Positions 11,174 through 24,206 of a stretch of DNA of 64,000 bases are shown piece after piece. The stretch lies in assembly GCA_958430865.1 (NCBI GenBank), contig CAUDNR010001791.1:24259-88258 (forward strand). The letters run 5' to 3'. A model generated the notes under the pieces. It was not told the origin of the DNA. It saw nothing but the letters and a program-made list of their open reading frames with translations, and ran no database searches. Source of the DNA: Entrophospora sp. SA101. Taxonomy: Eukaryota > Glomeromycota > Glomeromycetes > Entrophosporales > Entrophosporaceae. Position 1 is the stretch's first letter. Each line of letters begins with the position of its first letter. Both the position numbers and the translations under genes were made by a program.

Positions 11174-12478
11174 AGCATGATGGAAGTTTGATTTCATTGG
11201 CTAAATTTTGTGATGATCTCCCTTCCAGACATCATGCAAAAATTAAATTTTATTGGCTCAATGATCATTGCTGAAACTAGATTTTTCAGGCGAACTCTGA
11301 ATTTAAATATTGCGAGCGTGCAATCCGAGTTTGCTATTTAATAGGTTATTTAGCTCAACACACAGCCTCCCCGCTGACTTACGGTTGATTCTATTGTTTG
11401 ACACACAGCCTACTCGCTGACTTACGGTCAAAAATTAATAAAAATATAACTCTTATCTTTGCAGATAAAAGGGTCCCTAGGTTCTATATATGTAATTATA
11501 TCCCAAAGGCGTCCCCTTGAGATGTCTCTTGATAGTTGAGATACTGGTTAACTGCTATGGTCAGCAAAGGTTTCCCCTTGGTGGTTTATTAAATTAATTA
11601 GAGATTATTATTTAGGGTAAAATATGTTATGTGTTTTATTAGCGACAATAATATTATTATTACAATGTGTTAGGATGTATTAATTATTAGATCAATAATT
11701 AAAAGATTGTTATGAACATGATTCTGACTTGGTCTAAAACCAAGTCCTTTTATACCTCTTGGGGTATTACAAATAACATGACTTTTACTCTAGTTTGTCC
11801 AATAAAATATGCTTATTAATCCTATTTTCTGTAATACTAGCTTACTAATTGCTAATTACTAATGCTATGACTCATAATGACTAATCCTATGAGTCACTAT
11901 TACAAATAATTGAATTAATAATTAAAAGTAAATAATTATGTCATAAAATAAGTTAAAAATAGAAATGATGTAATGTGTAACATGACGCAGTATGTGGCGT
12001 AGTTGTTACACAAAATATTAAGATAAAAATAGAAAATGATGTCATTGTCACGTGGCTGCCGCAGTAAGTTGGTTCCGATTGATCGACATGCTCGGGACTT
12101 CTTCAGTCCTTATTTACAATCTCACAATATATATTACAAATGGTCTAATGTGATACTTCTGTATATGTTGAACAAAAAAAAATTTTTTAATAAAATTCAT
12201 ATATAAAAGTCGAAACAAATTCTTCTGAATATATAACTTGAGGATCCCTACAAAATTTACAAGATATAAAAAACTATTAGTTGAAGAAAATTTCATTTTT
12301 TTTCATTATTTAAGTTCACATTCAAAGTTATTTCATTAGAAACCTTATCATTTCTTGTAACTTTATACAAAAATTCTTAATGACCATAGGAATAAATAAA
12401 ATAGAACTTCTAGTTTCTAAGATCTTTTAATAGTAAGTTCTGGATCTCAAATGTATTGGTTTAAAAAAGCAATTTTGT
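11174..12478. other. Non-coding stretch unique to the right of copy A
   Basis: No gene. A near-direct repeat of about 30 bp occurs twice: ACACAGCCTCCCCGCTGACT at about 11358 and ACACAGCCTACTCGCTGACT at about 11401. The palindrome CTTGGTCTAAAACCAAG is at about 11731, next to a minus-strand TATAAAAGG. A TGTAACA / TGTTACA inverted pair lies at about 11977-12010. Together these could be a decayed solo LTR or promoter-bearing repeat, but no matching partner is in the window. Confidence 0.35.
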
Positions 12479-13248
12479 TGAATGAAACCCATATTAATAT
12501 TAATATTAATATGCAATAATACAAAATAAATTTTATATTAATAATATTACTAATATAGTAGTACTAAATAGGGTATTTTTGATGTTAAATTTTGAGGGTC
12601 GCGTAAGATGCATTTTTTGAGAAATTACTATTATTATTATTATTATATATTTTCGATGGTTGCCGTCATTTTAGATCTATTTGTTTAAACATTAATACAA
12701 TATTTACAATATTGTATACAAATAAGAACTATTAATAGTACGTAATATTTATTACCTATTACCCATTAGTAACAATCATCCGTCGTTCAACCATTAAATA
12801 CAATGTTATATATACAATATGAATAATAGAATCTAAGATTGTGTTGGTCTTTAAAAGCCTGCCAGTCCTTTTTGAACCACGAACCAGCGGATCCTTCTTA
12901 ATAAGGAAATTGTGAATTATAATTATTAATATTAATTTTAAATATTGCAAATGCCGTCCAATCGTATGTTGGACATGTGACATAGCCTCTTTCGTATTTT
13001 TTGAATTTTATTAATATATTTTTATTTAGATTTTTATTTTTTTATGTGCTAAAGTGAGGCCTTGTGACCACGTTTATTTATTTAAACTTCAATGCATTAT
13101 TAAATATTTACGCGTAATCTTACCCCAATTAACCAATTATTAATTTAATAATAGTGAAACAAAAACAATCTTAAAGTGTGCTTACAGATTCGCTGAAGCT
13201 TTCTAAGTACAGGAAAGAGGCAGTAATCAGGATAAATTCACAAATTAC
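12479..13248. repeat. 770-bp repeat unit, second copy
   Basis: Matches 7491-8260 with no difference that I noticed. It begins at the shared TGAATGAAACCC and ends at CACAAATTA, where it joins an inverted piece of another part of copy A. See the findings for the junction. Confidence 0.85.
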
Positions 13249-13318
13249 GAGCATGGTACAACTTCAATGGGGCGTTGGTTTACAAGATAATATTCTTAAA
13301 AGTTGTTTCTATGTACAT
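13249..13318 (-). repeat. Inverted fragment of 3112-3182 at a gap edge
   Basis: The sequence is the reverse complement of 3112-3182 (also 43116-43186). It runs from the junction with the 770-bp repeat straight into the 10-N gap. This could be a real rearranged fragment or scaffolding over repeats. Confidence 0.8.
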
Positions 13319-13328
13319 NNNNNNNNNN
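13319..13328. other. Assembly gap (10 N)
   Basis: Ten ambiguous bases. The true size is unknown. The left flank is duplicated sequence and the right flank is single-copy in this window. Confidence 1.
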
Positions 13329-13516
13329 GAAACAGAAGTTAAAGTTAAAAAAACAAAGGTACTCGATCCTCTAATTCATATAATGACAATAATAACAAAT
13401 GATCTAGTGATTGTTAAACTGATTAATTTGTTTATTTTGACAGCTTTCGCGACCAACAGTTTCTGTTAAGTTGCATGAGAGCGAAATCAATGATGATTTA
13501 GCTGAAATTGGAAAGG
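13329..13516 (+). CDS. Two possible 3' exons of an unidentified gene cut by the gap
   Basis: ETEVKVKKTK ends at a GTACTC donor (about 13359). An acceptor near 13443 is followed by a frame reading LSRPTVSVKLHESEINDDLA and EIGK before GTGATT. The codon pattern and splice-like borders suggest the end of a gene whose start is lost in the gap. No family is recognised. The downstream TAPT1 gene has a complete frame of its own, so these are probably not its exons. Confidence 0.3.
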
Positions 13517-14851
13517 TGATTTGGTTTGATTTGATATATGGAATATTTGACATATCGAATAATTGATTAATATATTTTATTATTATTATTTAAATTAAAA
13601 AGAAAAAGAAACGGAATTAAATTGGTGTAACATAATTATCCATTTTAGGAATGATTGTTAATAAAGACAAAAACGTTGTAGTTGTATAGAAATACTTGAT
13701 ATACAAGTATCTAACATTTAATTTTAAGTTGCTGAAAACACATTTATTAAAACATAATTTGTTGGAAAGTATGAGATCAAAAAACAAGGTGAATGTTGTT
13801 AAAAAAATTTATTATTTTTTTTTTTCTTGTGTTGGTAGATTATCATCAAAATTCGAGAATATGACGTTACATGGATTTTATTCTTTTTTTTTACAAACAT
13901 CGTTTATGAATATTTTTAACATGTTGCATGTAGAATTGAATTAATGCAATAAAACATTAAATTTTACAAAAAAGGAAAAAAATTAAAAATTAAAAAAAAC
14001 CAATTCCATAAAAATCTATATTTCAGGATTGTTCACAGAATATTCATTTGTGTCCATTGTTGTAAGCAGTAGCTGAAAAAAAAATTTCAAAAAATCCAAG
14101 TCGTTCATTAACAGAGGCAGCATCACCAACATTGGTTGTAAAAACAAAATTGGGTTTTTTTTAAATAAAAGCCTTTATCATTAATGAATTATACCTGATA
14201 AATAGACAACTGGCATTCAATACTAAATTTTCTCTTGTGTAATTATATATGTAATTATTACTATTATTGTTATTTAATAATTTTTATTAGCAAAGTAATC
14301 TATTTTTTTAAAAAAGATGTTAATTACCACATGTATATAAATTAATGTATAATAATCTATTTAGAAAACGATTTTCTAACAGATACAATCGAGTTTTCTT
14401 CATAATGTCACTAATTGGTTTTTGAATTCAAGAAAAATGGGTAACGATCCATTTCATCTTGCCAGGCCAATTAAAAATTTATCAAATAAGTTTTTATCAT
14501 ATAAAATGTTGCTTGGTTGAAGATTCCCCAAAACAAAATTATTTTCATGTATATAGGTGGGTGTCTTGCACTATTACTTCCCGTGTTACAAATTTTTGTC
14601 AAATTTGGCAATAAAATTGATTAACAGTCGATTTTATCAAATTTAGCAATTGGATAATTCTCTTAATACATTGCACAAGTCTAGGTATTTATGTGCATAA
14701 TAATAAATAAAAAAAAGCACGAATGTGTGGCGACTTTCATTCATTTAGATGATAATAATAAAGTATTTATCCTCATCAATGACAAATATTAATATCAATT
14801 AATTTAATTCAATTAATTAATTTCAATTATTCTCAATCCACACACATTGAT
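13517..14851. other. Intergenic, 5' of the TAPT1 gene
   Basis: Strongly AT-rich. A minus-strand frame at about 14035-14155 (reading FVFTTNVGDAASVNERLGFF) is open and may be a fragment of an unknown gene, but no start or splice context supports it. The promoter of the gene at 14852 is expected at the right end. Confidence 0.3.
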
Positions 14852-17431
14852 ATGATGGCAGTAACTTTCATTAAAAGTTTTAATGGAAGCACAATTTCAG
14901 ATCGGTTCTTGACCCTATGGGATTATCTTAAAGATGAGTTGACAGCATCAGATTTTGATACTTTACAAGAACTTAAAAGGGAAAGAGTAACCAACTTTTT
15001 GGCCATACCTTTTGCTATCGAAAAGGTAACGTTGGGATTAAAAAGTAAATGAGCGAATAAAATGAACGTTGTAATTAAATTATTAAAATTTTGATCATTT
15101 AATTATTTTAGATAATGTGGTTTGGTTTCTTTATTTGCTTTGATTCATTTCTTTACACTTTTACGATATTGCCTTTAAGAATATTATTGGCTTTATATTT
15201 AATCTTTAAAAACTTGATATATTTCAACAACAACAACAACAACGATAATAATAAGATTAATAGCAGAAGTGGAGAAATATCAAAGTAATTCATTATTTAG
15301 TTATTTAATTTTTCTAATAAATTTGATTAATAATTTAATTAATAATTAATTTATATCCATATTTCAATTCTTTCATTGATGATTGGTTCATCTTTGTTAG
15401 ACAATTCAATATAATTAATTCATCTCAGAAATGCGATCTTCTCAAAGGATTATTGATAATACTCGTGTGCATAGCATTACAAGGGATTGATTCTGCTCAA
15501 ATGTATCATTCAATCCGTGGTCAATCAGTCATTAAATTATACGTGATATTTAATGCTCTTGAAGTAAGCTCGTGAGATGATAATATTAATAATTAATGAG
15601 ATTGCCAATAATTTTCTAATTATATTAATTAATTGATTGATTTAAATTATTCAAATGAATACTTGATAGATACTTGATAGATTATGTTGCTCGTTTGGTG
15701 GAGATATTCTTGAATCTTTATTTTCTAAATCTACTCTTGGTTATGATATAAAGATTAAATATAACAATCGTCATCATCTAAGGCCAATTACTTTCTTTAT
15801 TTTGGCTTTCCTATATATACGTATCCTTTTTTAATATTTATTTTTTTAATGGTATGATTTTTAAATTTTTCAATTATATATTCTATTATAAAAAAATCCT
15901 TAATTCGCATATAAAAAATTGCAAATAAAAAGTAATCCATACGACAATATTATTTTATCAAGCAATTACACTTAACGTGGCAATCAATTCCTATTCAAAT
16001 GCTTTACTGACATTATTATTGTCAAATCAATTCATCGAAATTAAAGGATCAGTATTTAAAAGATTTGAAAAAGAAAATTTGTTCCAACTAAGTTGTGCTG
16101 GTAAACTATTACATTATAATATGAAATTTCAGAAAGATATTGCATATATATTAATAGATATAGATGGTTTTCCACCAACATATAAATATTTACTTATTTG
16201 CATAAACTTTTATTCTACATCTAATAGATATAGTAGAACGTTTTCAACTAGCGTTATTTTTATCAGTAATCACAATTCGTAATCTAATCGAATTGTCAGG
16301 TTCACCTCCATCACCTTTTTCAATTTTGCCATCTTCATTCATCCCACTATTTCCAAAAATGACAACTCTCGAAACACTATTGACTCCAGTATTTTTTGTT
16401 TTTGCATCTGAAATATGTGTTGATTGGCTTAAGCATGCATTCATCACTAAATTTAATCATATAAGACCAAGTGTTTATGAAACTTTTATTGATGTATTAT
16501 CAAAAGACTTGGTGGTTGGTAATCCAACTAGACTTCCTCCTGGTGGAGTCAATGACCTCGATAAATCAGTTAAGTATTAAATTTGGAATGGAATCAGAGA
16601 TTATTCCAAGTTCTTTTGAAAATTAACTCCCTATCACAAAAAAAATTAATTTTTCTTATTAGACATTTGTTGATCAATCACCCATGGTTTCACGTAGAAT
16701 TGGTTTTGCTGCAATACCGTTAGCATGTCTTGTAATTATAGATATTATTATTATAATTATTTTTCCTTGTGAAAAAAAAAATTTTTTTTTACTAATGAAA
16801 TATAATTTACTATTATCATTAGACAATTCGTGTATCAATACAAACTGTGACAATGATTTTTGATTTGATACTTGAAATAGAAGAAGATTCACAAAGTAGC
16901 CGTAATCCGATGGCCAATGTTGCCTCATTACCTAGTGCGGTATGGATTTTATATGGTATCATATTATTTATTGTGTAGGTAATCTTACTACAATTATTAT
17001 TATTATTATTATTATTTGTGAATTATATAGGTTTAGAAAAATTAATTGCGAATTTTTGTTTTGCTAGTATGATATTTATAAAATTGCTAGTTGGTATAAA
17101 TCTACTTTGTTTTGCTTCTAAAAGATATTCAAAAATGGAAAAACGTAATCTTGAAGATCTTGCTAATGCTCAAAAACTTGAAGAAATTAACAATTTAGAA
17201 CAAGATCAAGTGGTAATTATTATTATTATGTTTATTTATTATTAATATGTTTCTCTCTTTATCACAATTAATTAATTAATTTTAATTTTAATTAAATTTT
17301 TGTAATTTATTCAGAAAATAAAAAATAAGTTACTTGATGACACAAGGGATAATTTATTGGGGAAAGAAAAACCCAATATCACATTGGAAACTATTGATCG
17401 ATATACACTATTCAAAAGTCGAATTCCTTAA
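14852..17431 (+). CDS. TAPT1/Emp65-family membrane protein
   Basis: Ten exons can be joined in phase: 14852-15025, 15112-15284, 15401-15563, 15670-15820, 15963-16100, 16228-16568, 16663-16731, 16823-16974, 17068-17212 and 17315-17431, all with GT..AG introns. They give 540 residues, close to the usual family length. Recognisable blocks are FAIEK-IMWFGFFICFDSFLYT, GIDSAQMYHSIRGQSVIKLY, DRLCCSFGGDILESLF, ALLTLLLSNQFIEIKGSVFK and LFQLSCADIVERFQL, ending in TIDRYTLFKSRIP. Family members are multi-pass ER membrane proteins; yeast Emp65 works with Slp1 in protecting ER folding clients, and human TAPT1 is linked to cilia and skeletal development. An Asn-rich insert follows the second helix. It is the only copy in the window and looks intact. 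Confidence 0.88.
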
Positions 17432-18365
17432 TATTATATAGATTATAATGGTAATTATATATAGTTGAGATGGTTGGTAGTAATGTTGTTATCATTAAAA
17501 TGATTATTAGAGAATTTTTTTTAAATTAATTATTAATTAAAGACCGTTCTACAAAATAATTTTTTTAACACCCCAATTACTAAAGTAAATATTCTAATTT
17601 TTTTCGAAATAACATCATTATTTTTCTTTACTGCTACTTCTTCCAATAAATGAGCCATTTTCTCCATTTTCTCCTCTTAATCACTTATAAACTTCTAACT
17701 GTTCTAGTGAGTCATATTATACCATCTGGATGAAACTCGAGTAACTGCTAATATTGTCTATATAACAAATTTTTCTCTGAAATATTTTTTTAGGCATCCA
17801 GATCATCTCCAGTAGGATTGTAAGTTTTCTTTATTAATAGCTATAAACTTTTTTTGCTCTAGTTGATGGTATGATCCCCAAAAGTCTATCGTTTAATTAT
17901 TCTTGTGAAATTTCTGAGATCATGATGTATTGCAGACAAGAATGAAACTTTTAAGGAACTGATTTTGAAACAATAATGTGTCTATGTTTCTAAATACATA
18001 CATAGTCTGTAATTTTTATACCATGGTAGCGAGGGTCCATTTCTTATCAGAGACGCCATTTTTGGTCTGATCGTTACATATTCGTAGATCCACCACAAAA
18101 ATTTCCTACGCTTAGAGTTTTATTCGTAATAAAACTCAATCTTAATGTTAAAACACCTTTGTGGTCGGAATTAAACCGTAGAATTTAAATTGTCGATTTG
18201 TTATCAGAGCGGTATAGAACTCTGGAGGTCCGGCATTAATGTTAATGTTGATTAACCAGTGTAGTGTTAACAACAGGCAGTAAAGTTTTTTCTTAGTATA
18301 GAAGTAAAGGTTTAAACTGGGTAAAATCAAAATTAGCCATTGTAGATCATAGTAGATTCGTGTTA
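17432..18365. other. Intergenic between TAPT1 and copy B
   Basis: No gene supported. Short frames such as 18148-18330 on the minus strand have no features. Copy B begins near 18366 at ACTCTACCCTTAAGTTG. Confidence 0.3.
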
Positions 18366-18523
18366 CGTATACTCTACCCTTAAGTTGATATCATATTATC
18401 GATGATGTCATAATGCTGATGATGTCATGATGTCGACAATGTTGGGGATCATTAATAATAAATATTGCAAAATTCGTTTTTTTTTTACTTTTAAAAATAT
18501 TTTTTTGCTTCTTTGTAGTAAAT

Positions 18524-19000
18524 ATGGCTGCAGCACCATCATATGCAGAAGTTTTGAAAAAAGATACCGATATTGATAATAAAGAACATGATAATAGTGA
18601 AACAGAAGCTAATTCCACCTTCCACAACACCTCCAGTTATTCTTACAAACCTAGTGCTTCTAAAGGTATAATAACAATAAGCAGTGGTGGAATAGATGAC
18701 AACTATACATCTAGAGGAGGAAGTGATAAAAAATCAAAAAAATTATCAAAAAAAACAATTATTCTAAGCGCTACGTTAGATATCGCTTTAGCTGGAATGC
18801 TGATTGGCTGGATTTATAAGAAACCTACTGCTACTAAAATTCAAATTGGTGTTGGATCAATTGGCTTATTATCATTATACGGCGCTCAATGGTAATCTTG
18901 ATTGATTATTTTAATTATTGTTATAATAATAATTGTTATTAACTAATATTCATATTTCAAATTTACTTTTAGGATTACATATAAAAAATATAAATATTAA
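18524..19000 (+). CDS. Small two-helix membrane protein, unknown function, copy B
   Basis: Two exons, 18524-18891 and 18973-19000, give the same 131-residue layout as 2264-2741. The only change in exon 1 is Ser for Thr near GLLSLYGAQW. From 18399 to about 18865 the DNA is identical to copy A, while the intron and 3' flank differ from A and C. The function is unknown: a hydrophilic N-terminus followed by two hydrophobic segments. Confidence 0.6.
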
Positions 19001-19648
19001 ATTATTTTATTATTTCCCCAATCTTTTCAATTATTTTAAACCATACTTCATTAATTACTTTACATATGTCTTCACCCCCAAAGAATGTTATTCTTTTTTA
19101 ACAAATCGATAATAATTAATAAATAATAATATTTAATAAATAATATTTAATAAAAGAAATAAATTACAGTTACGGTCATATAAAAACTTCTCTACATGCA
19201 AACATTACTATTATACAAAATACCTCTAATACTAAGAACGACCTCCCCATAATAATAATAACAACGTTTTTGGAAAAAGTTATTATTACTATCTCGACAC
19301 TGGAGAATCAACTAATTGATAATTCGATATTTTTTTGATCCACTAAGCTTTTTTCAATAAAAAAATGTACATAGAAACGACTTTTAAGAATATTATCTTG
19401 TAAACCAACGCCCCATTGAAGTTGTACCGTGCTCGTAATTTTGTGTACATCACTACCACTAAGTCAGCAATAATACTCCAAAACAAATGTTATGTGCTAT
19501 TAACAGCATATATACCTGATTTTTTGCTTTTAAATTGGTTAGCCTTTCAGTATTAGTAGATTCCACTATAAAAAATTACTGATACTAATGATTAAATCGT
19601 AATTTTGATTATTTATTATTTTAATACACTCTTTAAACCAAAAGAATT

Positions 19649-21126
19649 ATGACCTCTGTTCTTGATCAAATTAAACAATACACTAAAGTTGTTGCTGACA
19701 CTGATTATTTTGAATGTAGGAGTTTTTTCAATAAATTAATAAATTCTTCAACCAACACCTATCATAATTTTTTTATCAATCAATCCTATTTATACAAGAA
19801 CGATCGCCAAGTATAAGCCTCAAGATGCAACAACAAACCTTTCTTTGATTTTACAAGTCACACAAAAACCTAATTATGCTCATCTGGTTGATTCAGCTAT
19901 TAAATATGCTAAAAGCAAAAATGGGTAATTAATTTGTTACACGCAAGACCATTCATTTCATAATATACTCACATATCTATTATATAGATCAATTGATGAA
20001 AAAGTTGAATTAGCAACTGATAAATTGGTAAAATTGGAGAATACTTATAATATCTTAATATAAATATATATATCACTCAAACAAATACATAATTATAGTT
20101 GATTAGTTTTGATAATGAAATTCTTAAAATTATTCCTGGGAGAGTTTCAACTGAAGCAGATGCAATTTTATCATTTGACACTGAAGGGACTGTTGCTAAA
20201 GCTAACCATTTGATTGGACTTTATGAGGAAGCTGATATTGGTAAGGAAAGAATATTAATCAAGATTGCTTCTACTTGGGAAGGCATTAAAGCTTGCTTAA
20301 TACTTGAGAAAGAAAGAATCCATTGTAATCTCACTTTACTTTCTCTTTCCCTCAGGTTATTATTATATTCTTTTCCCCCCAAAAAAATTTTAATTGGATA
20401 TTTTGCTAATTAATTAATACTTATAATTGTTTATCTATGTTCATTCATTCGTTCTTACATATTCGTTTGTTTTCTTGCTCCATGTTTCTCTTCCTCTCAT
20501 ATATAATAGGCAGTTGTATGTGCTGAGGCAGGCATAACTTTGGTTTCACCATTTGTTGGTCGTATTCTTGATTGGTATAAGAAAAATACAGGACGAGATT
20601 TTTCAGCCAAAGAAGATCCAGGTGTAAAATCTGTCACTAAAATTTATTATTATTATAAAAAGCATAGTTATAAAATTATTGTTATGGGTGCTTCATTCTG
20701 TAACACAGGGGAAGGCAAAGAATTAGCTGGTTGTGATCTTTTGATTATTAGTCCAAAATTGTTAGAACAATTACATTCTGATACTAAAAAAACCATTAAA
20801 TGTAATCTAAGTCCTGAAAATGGTAAGTTATTTGCGTTTATGTGTAAAATATTTGTGGTAATAGGTATATACATAATGCATGTATATTATGCATGTATAC
20901 TATTTATATACGTCAAATATATGCACTTTCACAACAAATTGTTAATCATGGTTTATAATTAGTTAAAACATCGTACGAAGAAAAAGTTACCTTTGATGAA
21001 AAAGGTTTCAGATGGGCACTTAATGAAGATGCTATGGCTACAGAAAAACTTGCTGAAGATATTTGAAATTTTGCAAGCGATGCTGCAAAATTAAAGACTC
21101 ACTTGAGAGAGCTTTTATCTGCTTGA
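19649..21126 (+). pseudogene. Transaldolase, best-preserved copy with one premature stop
   Basis: Starts at ATG 19649 (MTSVLDQIKQYTKVVADT). Exons can be followed through YKPQDATTNLSLILQ, VDSAIKYAKSKNG, SIDEKVELATDKL, the active-site segment [57 protein letters not shown] and [18 protein letters not shown]. None of the lesions of copies A and C is present, but GAT ATT TGA replaces the expected arginine codon about 20 codons before the normal end [11 protein letters not shown]. Its 5' end is formed by a rearrangement: the ATG comes from the segment matching 3410-3424, replacing MHEFV. Transcription is therefore doubtful. If translated, the product lacks the last helix. Confidence 0.82.
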
Positions 21127-21752
21127 TTCTTTTTCTTTTTCCATCACACGCATCTACATATATTGTGAGTATGAATAATAATTGAATTAAAAAAGAATAA
21201 TGACGATGACGATATTAATGATGGTAATTAGTTATATTTTGCCAAATATTCCAGCAAAAGTACATCCAATACTACTTGGGTATCTTGATCCAAGCAAGAT
21301 TTCAGATGATCTATAATACAATGTTATATTCACAAAATCAAATGCTTTTATCAACAAAAAAATTATCTAATATATCGATCTAATATACTTCATGTATAAT
21401 GTTTAACTGGAATACAGGTTGCGCCAAAATCAGCCATTTTCCAGCTGCTATCTCTTTTCCTGTAAAAAACACCATACATTCCTTTAAAAATCAAATTTGG
21501 TAACTATTTACTCCTGATCATAGTGTAATTTCTTGCCCTCACCAAGTTTTCTAATTTCAAATAAAGTTCAGACATGTTGTTATGATTTTTTTTTATTTAG
21601 AATAAAGTTATTGTTATATTAAAAGTTTTTTTTATAAACCGATACATCAATTATAAAGACAGCAAAAGTATAAATAAATATTCATTTTATTATTTTTCTA
21701 AAGAATGCAGAAATATGTTTCATCTTTCACTATGCATCAATATTGCAATTAT
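21127..21752. other. Spacer between transaldolase and RBM42 copies in B
   Basis: Inverse counterpart of 39722-40391. AT-rich, with no gene supported. Confidence 0.4.
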
Positions 21753-22412
21753 TTAATAATGATGATGTTTCTTTGATTTGGCATCAAAATTTCTATCTTT
21801 CCAATTACTTTTTCTCAATTTAATTGGTCTGTTTCCAACATATTTACCTTGGTTAATTAATAGAAATTTAAATAAATTAGTGTCCAATTATTACTATTGT
21901 CGTTATTTACAAATAAAAAATCTCTACGACCAGCGAAACCTTTCCCATGATAATATATATATTAAACCCACCATTCATTTCTTTCTATGCTTTGACAAAT
22001 TCATCCGCATCTTTAAACTAACAAATCCATATCCTTTGCTCTTACCCGTTCTTTTGTCTCGAATCACTTTGGTTTTTTGGATTGATAAATATTTACTGAA
22101 TGCTTTGTAAAGCATATCATCTGTTACCTCATTACCAAGATCTCCGCAAAATAATCTAAAATTATCTATTATAATTATATCCAAGATTGAATATGTTATT
22201 AGTAATGAATGATATTATTATATTTTACAATTTGTAATTTTAGTGATTTTAGTATATTCTTGCAAATGTGTAAAAAAAATTACTTACCAGAATCCCATTC
22301 TAACAATGTAGAATCCTCCCAAACTTCTCCTCCTGCTGCTCTAACTATTGTTTTTTGTTTCTTTTTGGAATTCGGGTTTTTATCACCACCACCACTATTA
22401 TTATTAACACTA
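21753..22412 (-). pseudogene. RBM42 copy, 5' truncated and frameshifted
   Basis: Inverse counterpart of the intact gene at 38557-39721. It keeps the Gly/Asn-rich stretch, KKKQKTIVRAAGGEVWEDST, the RRM (FRLFCGDLGNEVTDDMLYKA) and the tail, but the first exon is missing. The segment ends at 22412 inside exon 2. One T is missing after GYGFVS (AGTTTAAAG in place of AGTTTTAAAG), which destroys the end of the RRM. It has no promoter of its own, so it is a relic of the duplication. Confidence 0.85.
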
Positions 22413-24015
22413 ACAGATCGCCGGCTAAGAACTTAATAAATCCCAGTTGACGAAAAACCTTTTCAGATGGTACTAAGCTTGCCGGTATTATTGTTATTTA
22501 TTACTACTACTACTATCGTTATTATTATTACTATTATTTACTACTGTTATTATAATATCTCGCCTTTAATGTTTCAAATTATTTATTTTATTCGTTATGA
22601 ATTTGAGTATTCGAATTACATTGAGTTTTATTCGAATAAACGAATAAAACGAATAATTCGAATAGAACGAATAATAATAATTCGAATTAAAATAAGAATT
22701 TGTATTACGAATGACTTTTATCCTGCTATGATGTATTATATTTTGTTTTTTGAGTAAATGTATGTTTTTTTGTCATACTAAGTAATGTAGTTGGATCCAT
22801 CTAAACTAAATGTTTATGCCATTGAAAATTCCAGACGTAAAAATGAATGTCAAGAGAAATTTTTTTTAGTCGGCTAAGCCGATAAATTTCTTAGCCGGCT
22901 AACATCACTACGTGAAATACAAAAATTGCAAACAAAATTCGTGTAACTAAATGGCTTAAATGTATGATGTATTCGACAAAACTCATTAACAGTGGATGGG
23001 TATATTATGTTTGGTAAAAAATAATAATGTTAATCAATTAGTAATGAATGGTAAACTTACAGAATTATATATATGTTTGATTGATTAATTATTTACATAT
23101 TTTGTTATGATTACCGGTCTCTCTCTCATAAAGTAACGAATGAACCAAATCACACATTCCCTATATTTGTAGCTTTAGTATGGTCATTATGATTGTGATA
23201 TGTTGCGGTATTTATACTTGGATCCTGATCATTTAGAAATTTTTATGGCATAATAAATAATACAAAAATTTTTATTGCATCAAGAACTTTTAATATTATT
23301 ACATTAATAGCAATTTTGGAACTAATAAAAAAATTGAATAATAATTTTACCATTCTAATGATTTCAAAAAGAAAGTCATAATTAGATTTTTGTGAATTTT
23401 CTTAATATATTAATTACATTTGATTAATTTAATCATTATTAGAAAACTTTTCTATCTATCTATTACTTTCAAAATTATTTAATTTTCAGGTAATAATATT
23501 TTATTATATTAGAATTTATTCATGATCATTGATGGTTTCATATTTGTGTAAACTTAGATTATTCGAACTATCGATACTTCTAACTTTAATTTGTCTAATT
23601 TGTTACAAAGTCAATCAATCTCGTTCCTTTTCAGTTGTAAATAATCAGTTGTTAAATGAAAAGAATTATTTATATCTTGGTTTGATTTTTGTCGTGCTAA
23701 TTGATGGTAATGGAAAGCCTTTTGACATTGTTATTGACTTGTTTATTAAATCAAATCTTTTGATTTATTATATCTATTAATGATATTAATAAAAAATTTG
23801 ATGAATTAGATGAATTATGAATTATTTAATAGTAAAAAAGTACTTTTATTTAATATATAAAAAAAAAAGAATTTACCTAAAATTCTTCACAATTTTAATT
23901 TTTTTTATAATAATTTTTTTAGATATACAAATTTTATCAACCCAGATGAGTTTATTCGTTATAAAGCAATACCCTTCACCCCATCATTTTAATCGTCAAG
24001 TCGATAATGTTATTA

Positions 24016-24046
<31 letters not shown>

Positions 24047-24206
24047 ATTTTCTCTATCAAATATAAAAAGATACATATCAATGTTATACATTTATTATTC
24101 CTTTTTCTATATATATTTAAAAGCAAATCCATTCAAGGAGAGAGGTAAGGGAGAAAAATAATAATAGTACGATTATGTGACATTAAAAAAAAAAAAATCT
24201 ATCTAT
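22413..24206. other. Non-coding stretch with short repeats
   Basis: No gene. Contains an ATTCG-rich repeat (22588-22712, see separate entry), a hairpin at 22866-22907 (AGTCGGCTAAGCCG...TTAGCCGGCTAA), and an (AAAT)n microsatellite at about 24017-24048. Small frames at 23529-24026 are AT-driven and without features. Confidence 0.4.
22588..22712 (-). repeat. ATTCG-rich dispersed repeat
   Basis: Repeated TTCGAAT / ATTCG units. The reverse complement of about 22588-22660 resembles 31041-31117 (TTCGTTTTATTCGTTTATTC and ACTCAAATTCATAACGAATA). The repeat type is unknown; it may be an end of a decayed transposon. Confidence 0.5.

Larger units (their letters stand above)
18366..22412. repeat. Rearranged third copy (copy B) of the duplicated segment
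   Basis: 18366-19648 runs parallel to 2112-3424 of copy A. From 19649 to 22412 the sequence is the inverse of the C-type arrangement (reverse of about 39045-41670). So the small membrane-protein gene has the opposite orientation to the transaldolase/RBM42 block compared with copies A and C. It is more diverged than A and C are from each other, with numerous SNPs and short indels outside the identical tract described in the findings. Confidence 0.88.

Noticed and set aside
11700..12120. Solo LTR with TATA box
   Set aside because: The palindrome and TATA-like site are suggestive, but there is no TG..CA border, no target duplication and no second copy in the window, so it is only noted under the intergenic entry.
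13329..13516. First exons of the TAPT1 gene
   Set aside because: The TAPT1 frame is complete in phase from 14852 with the usual length, and no splice path links the two across 1.3 kb without stops.
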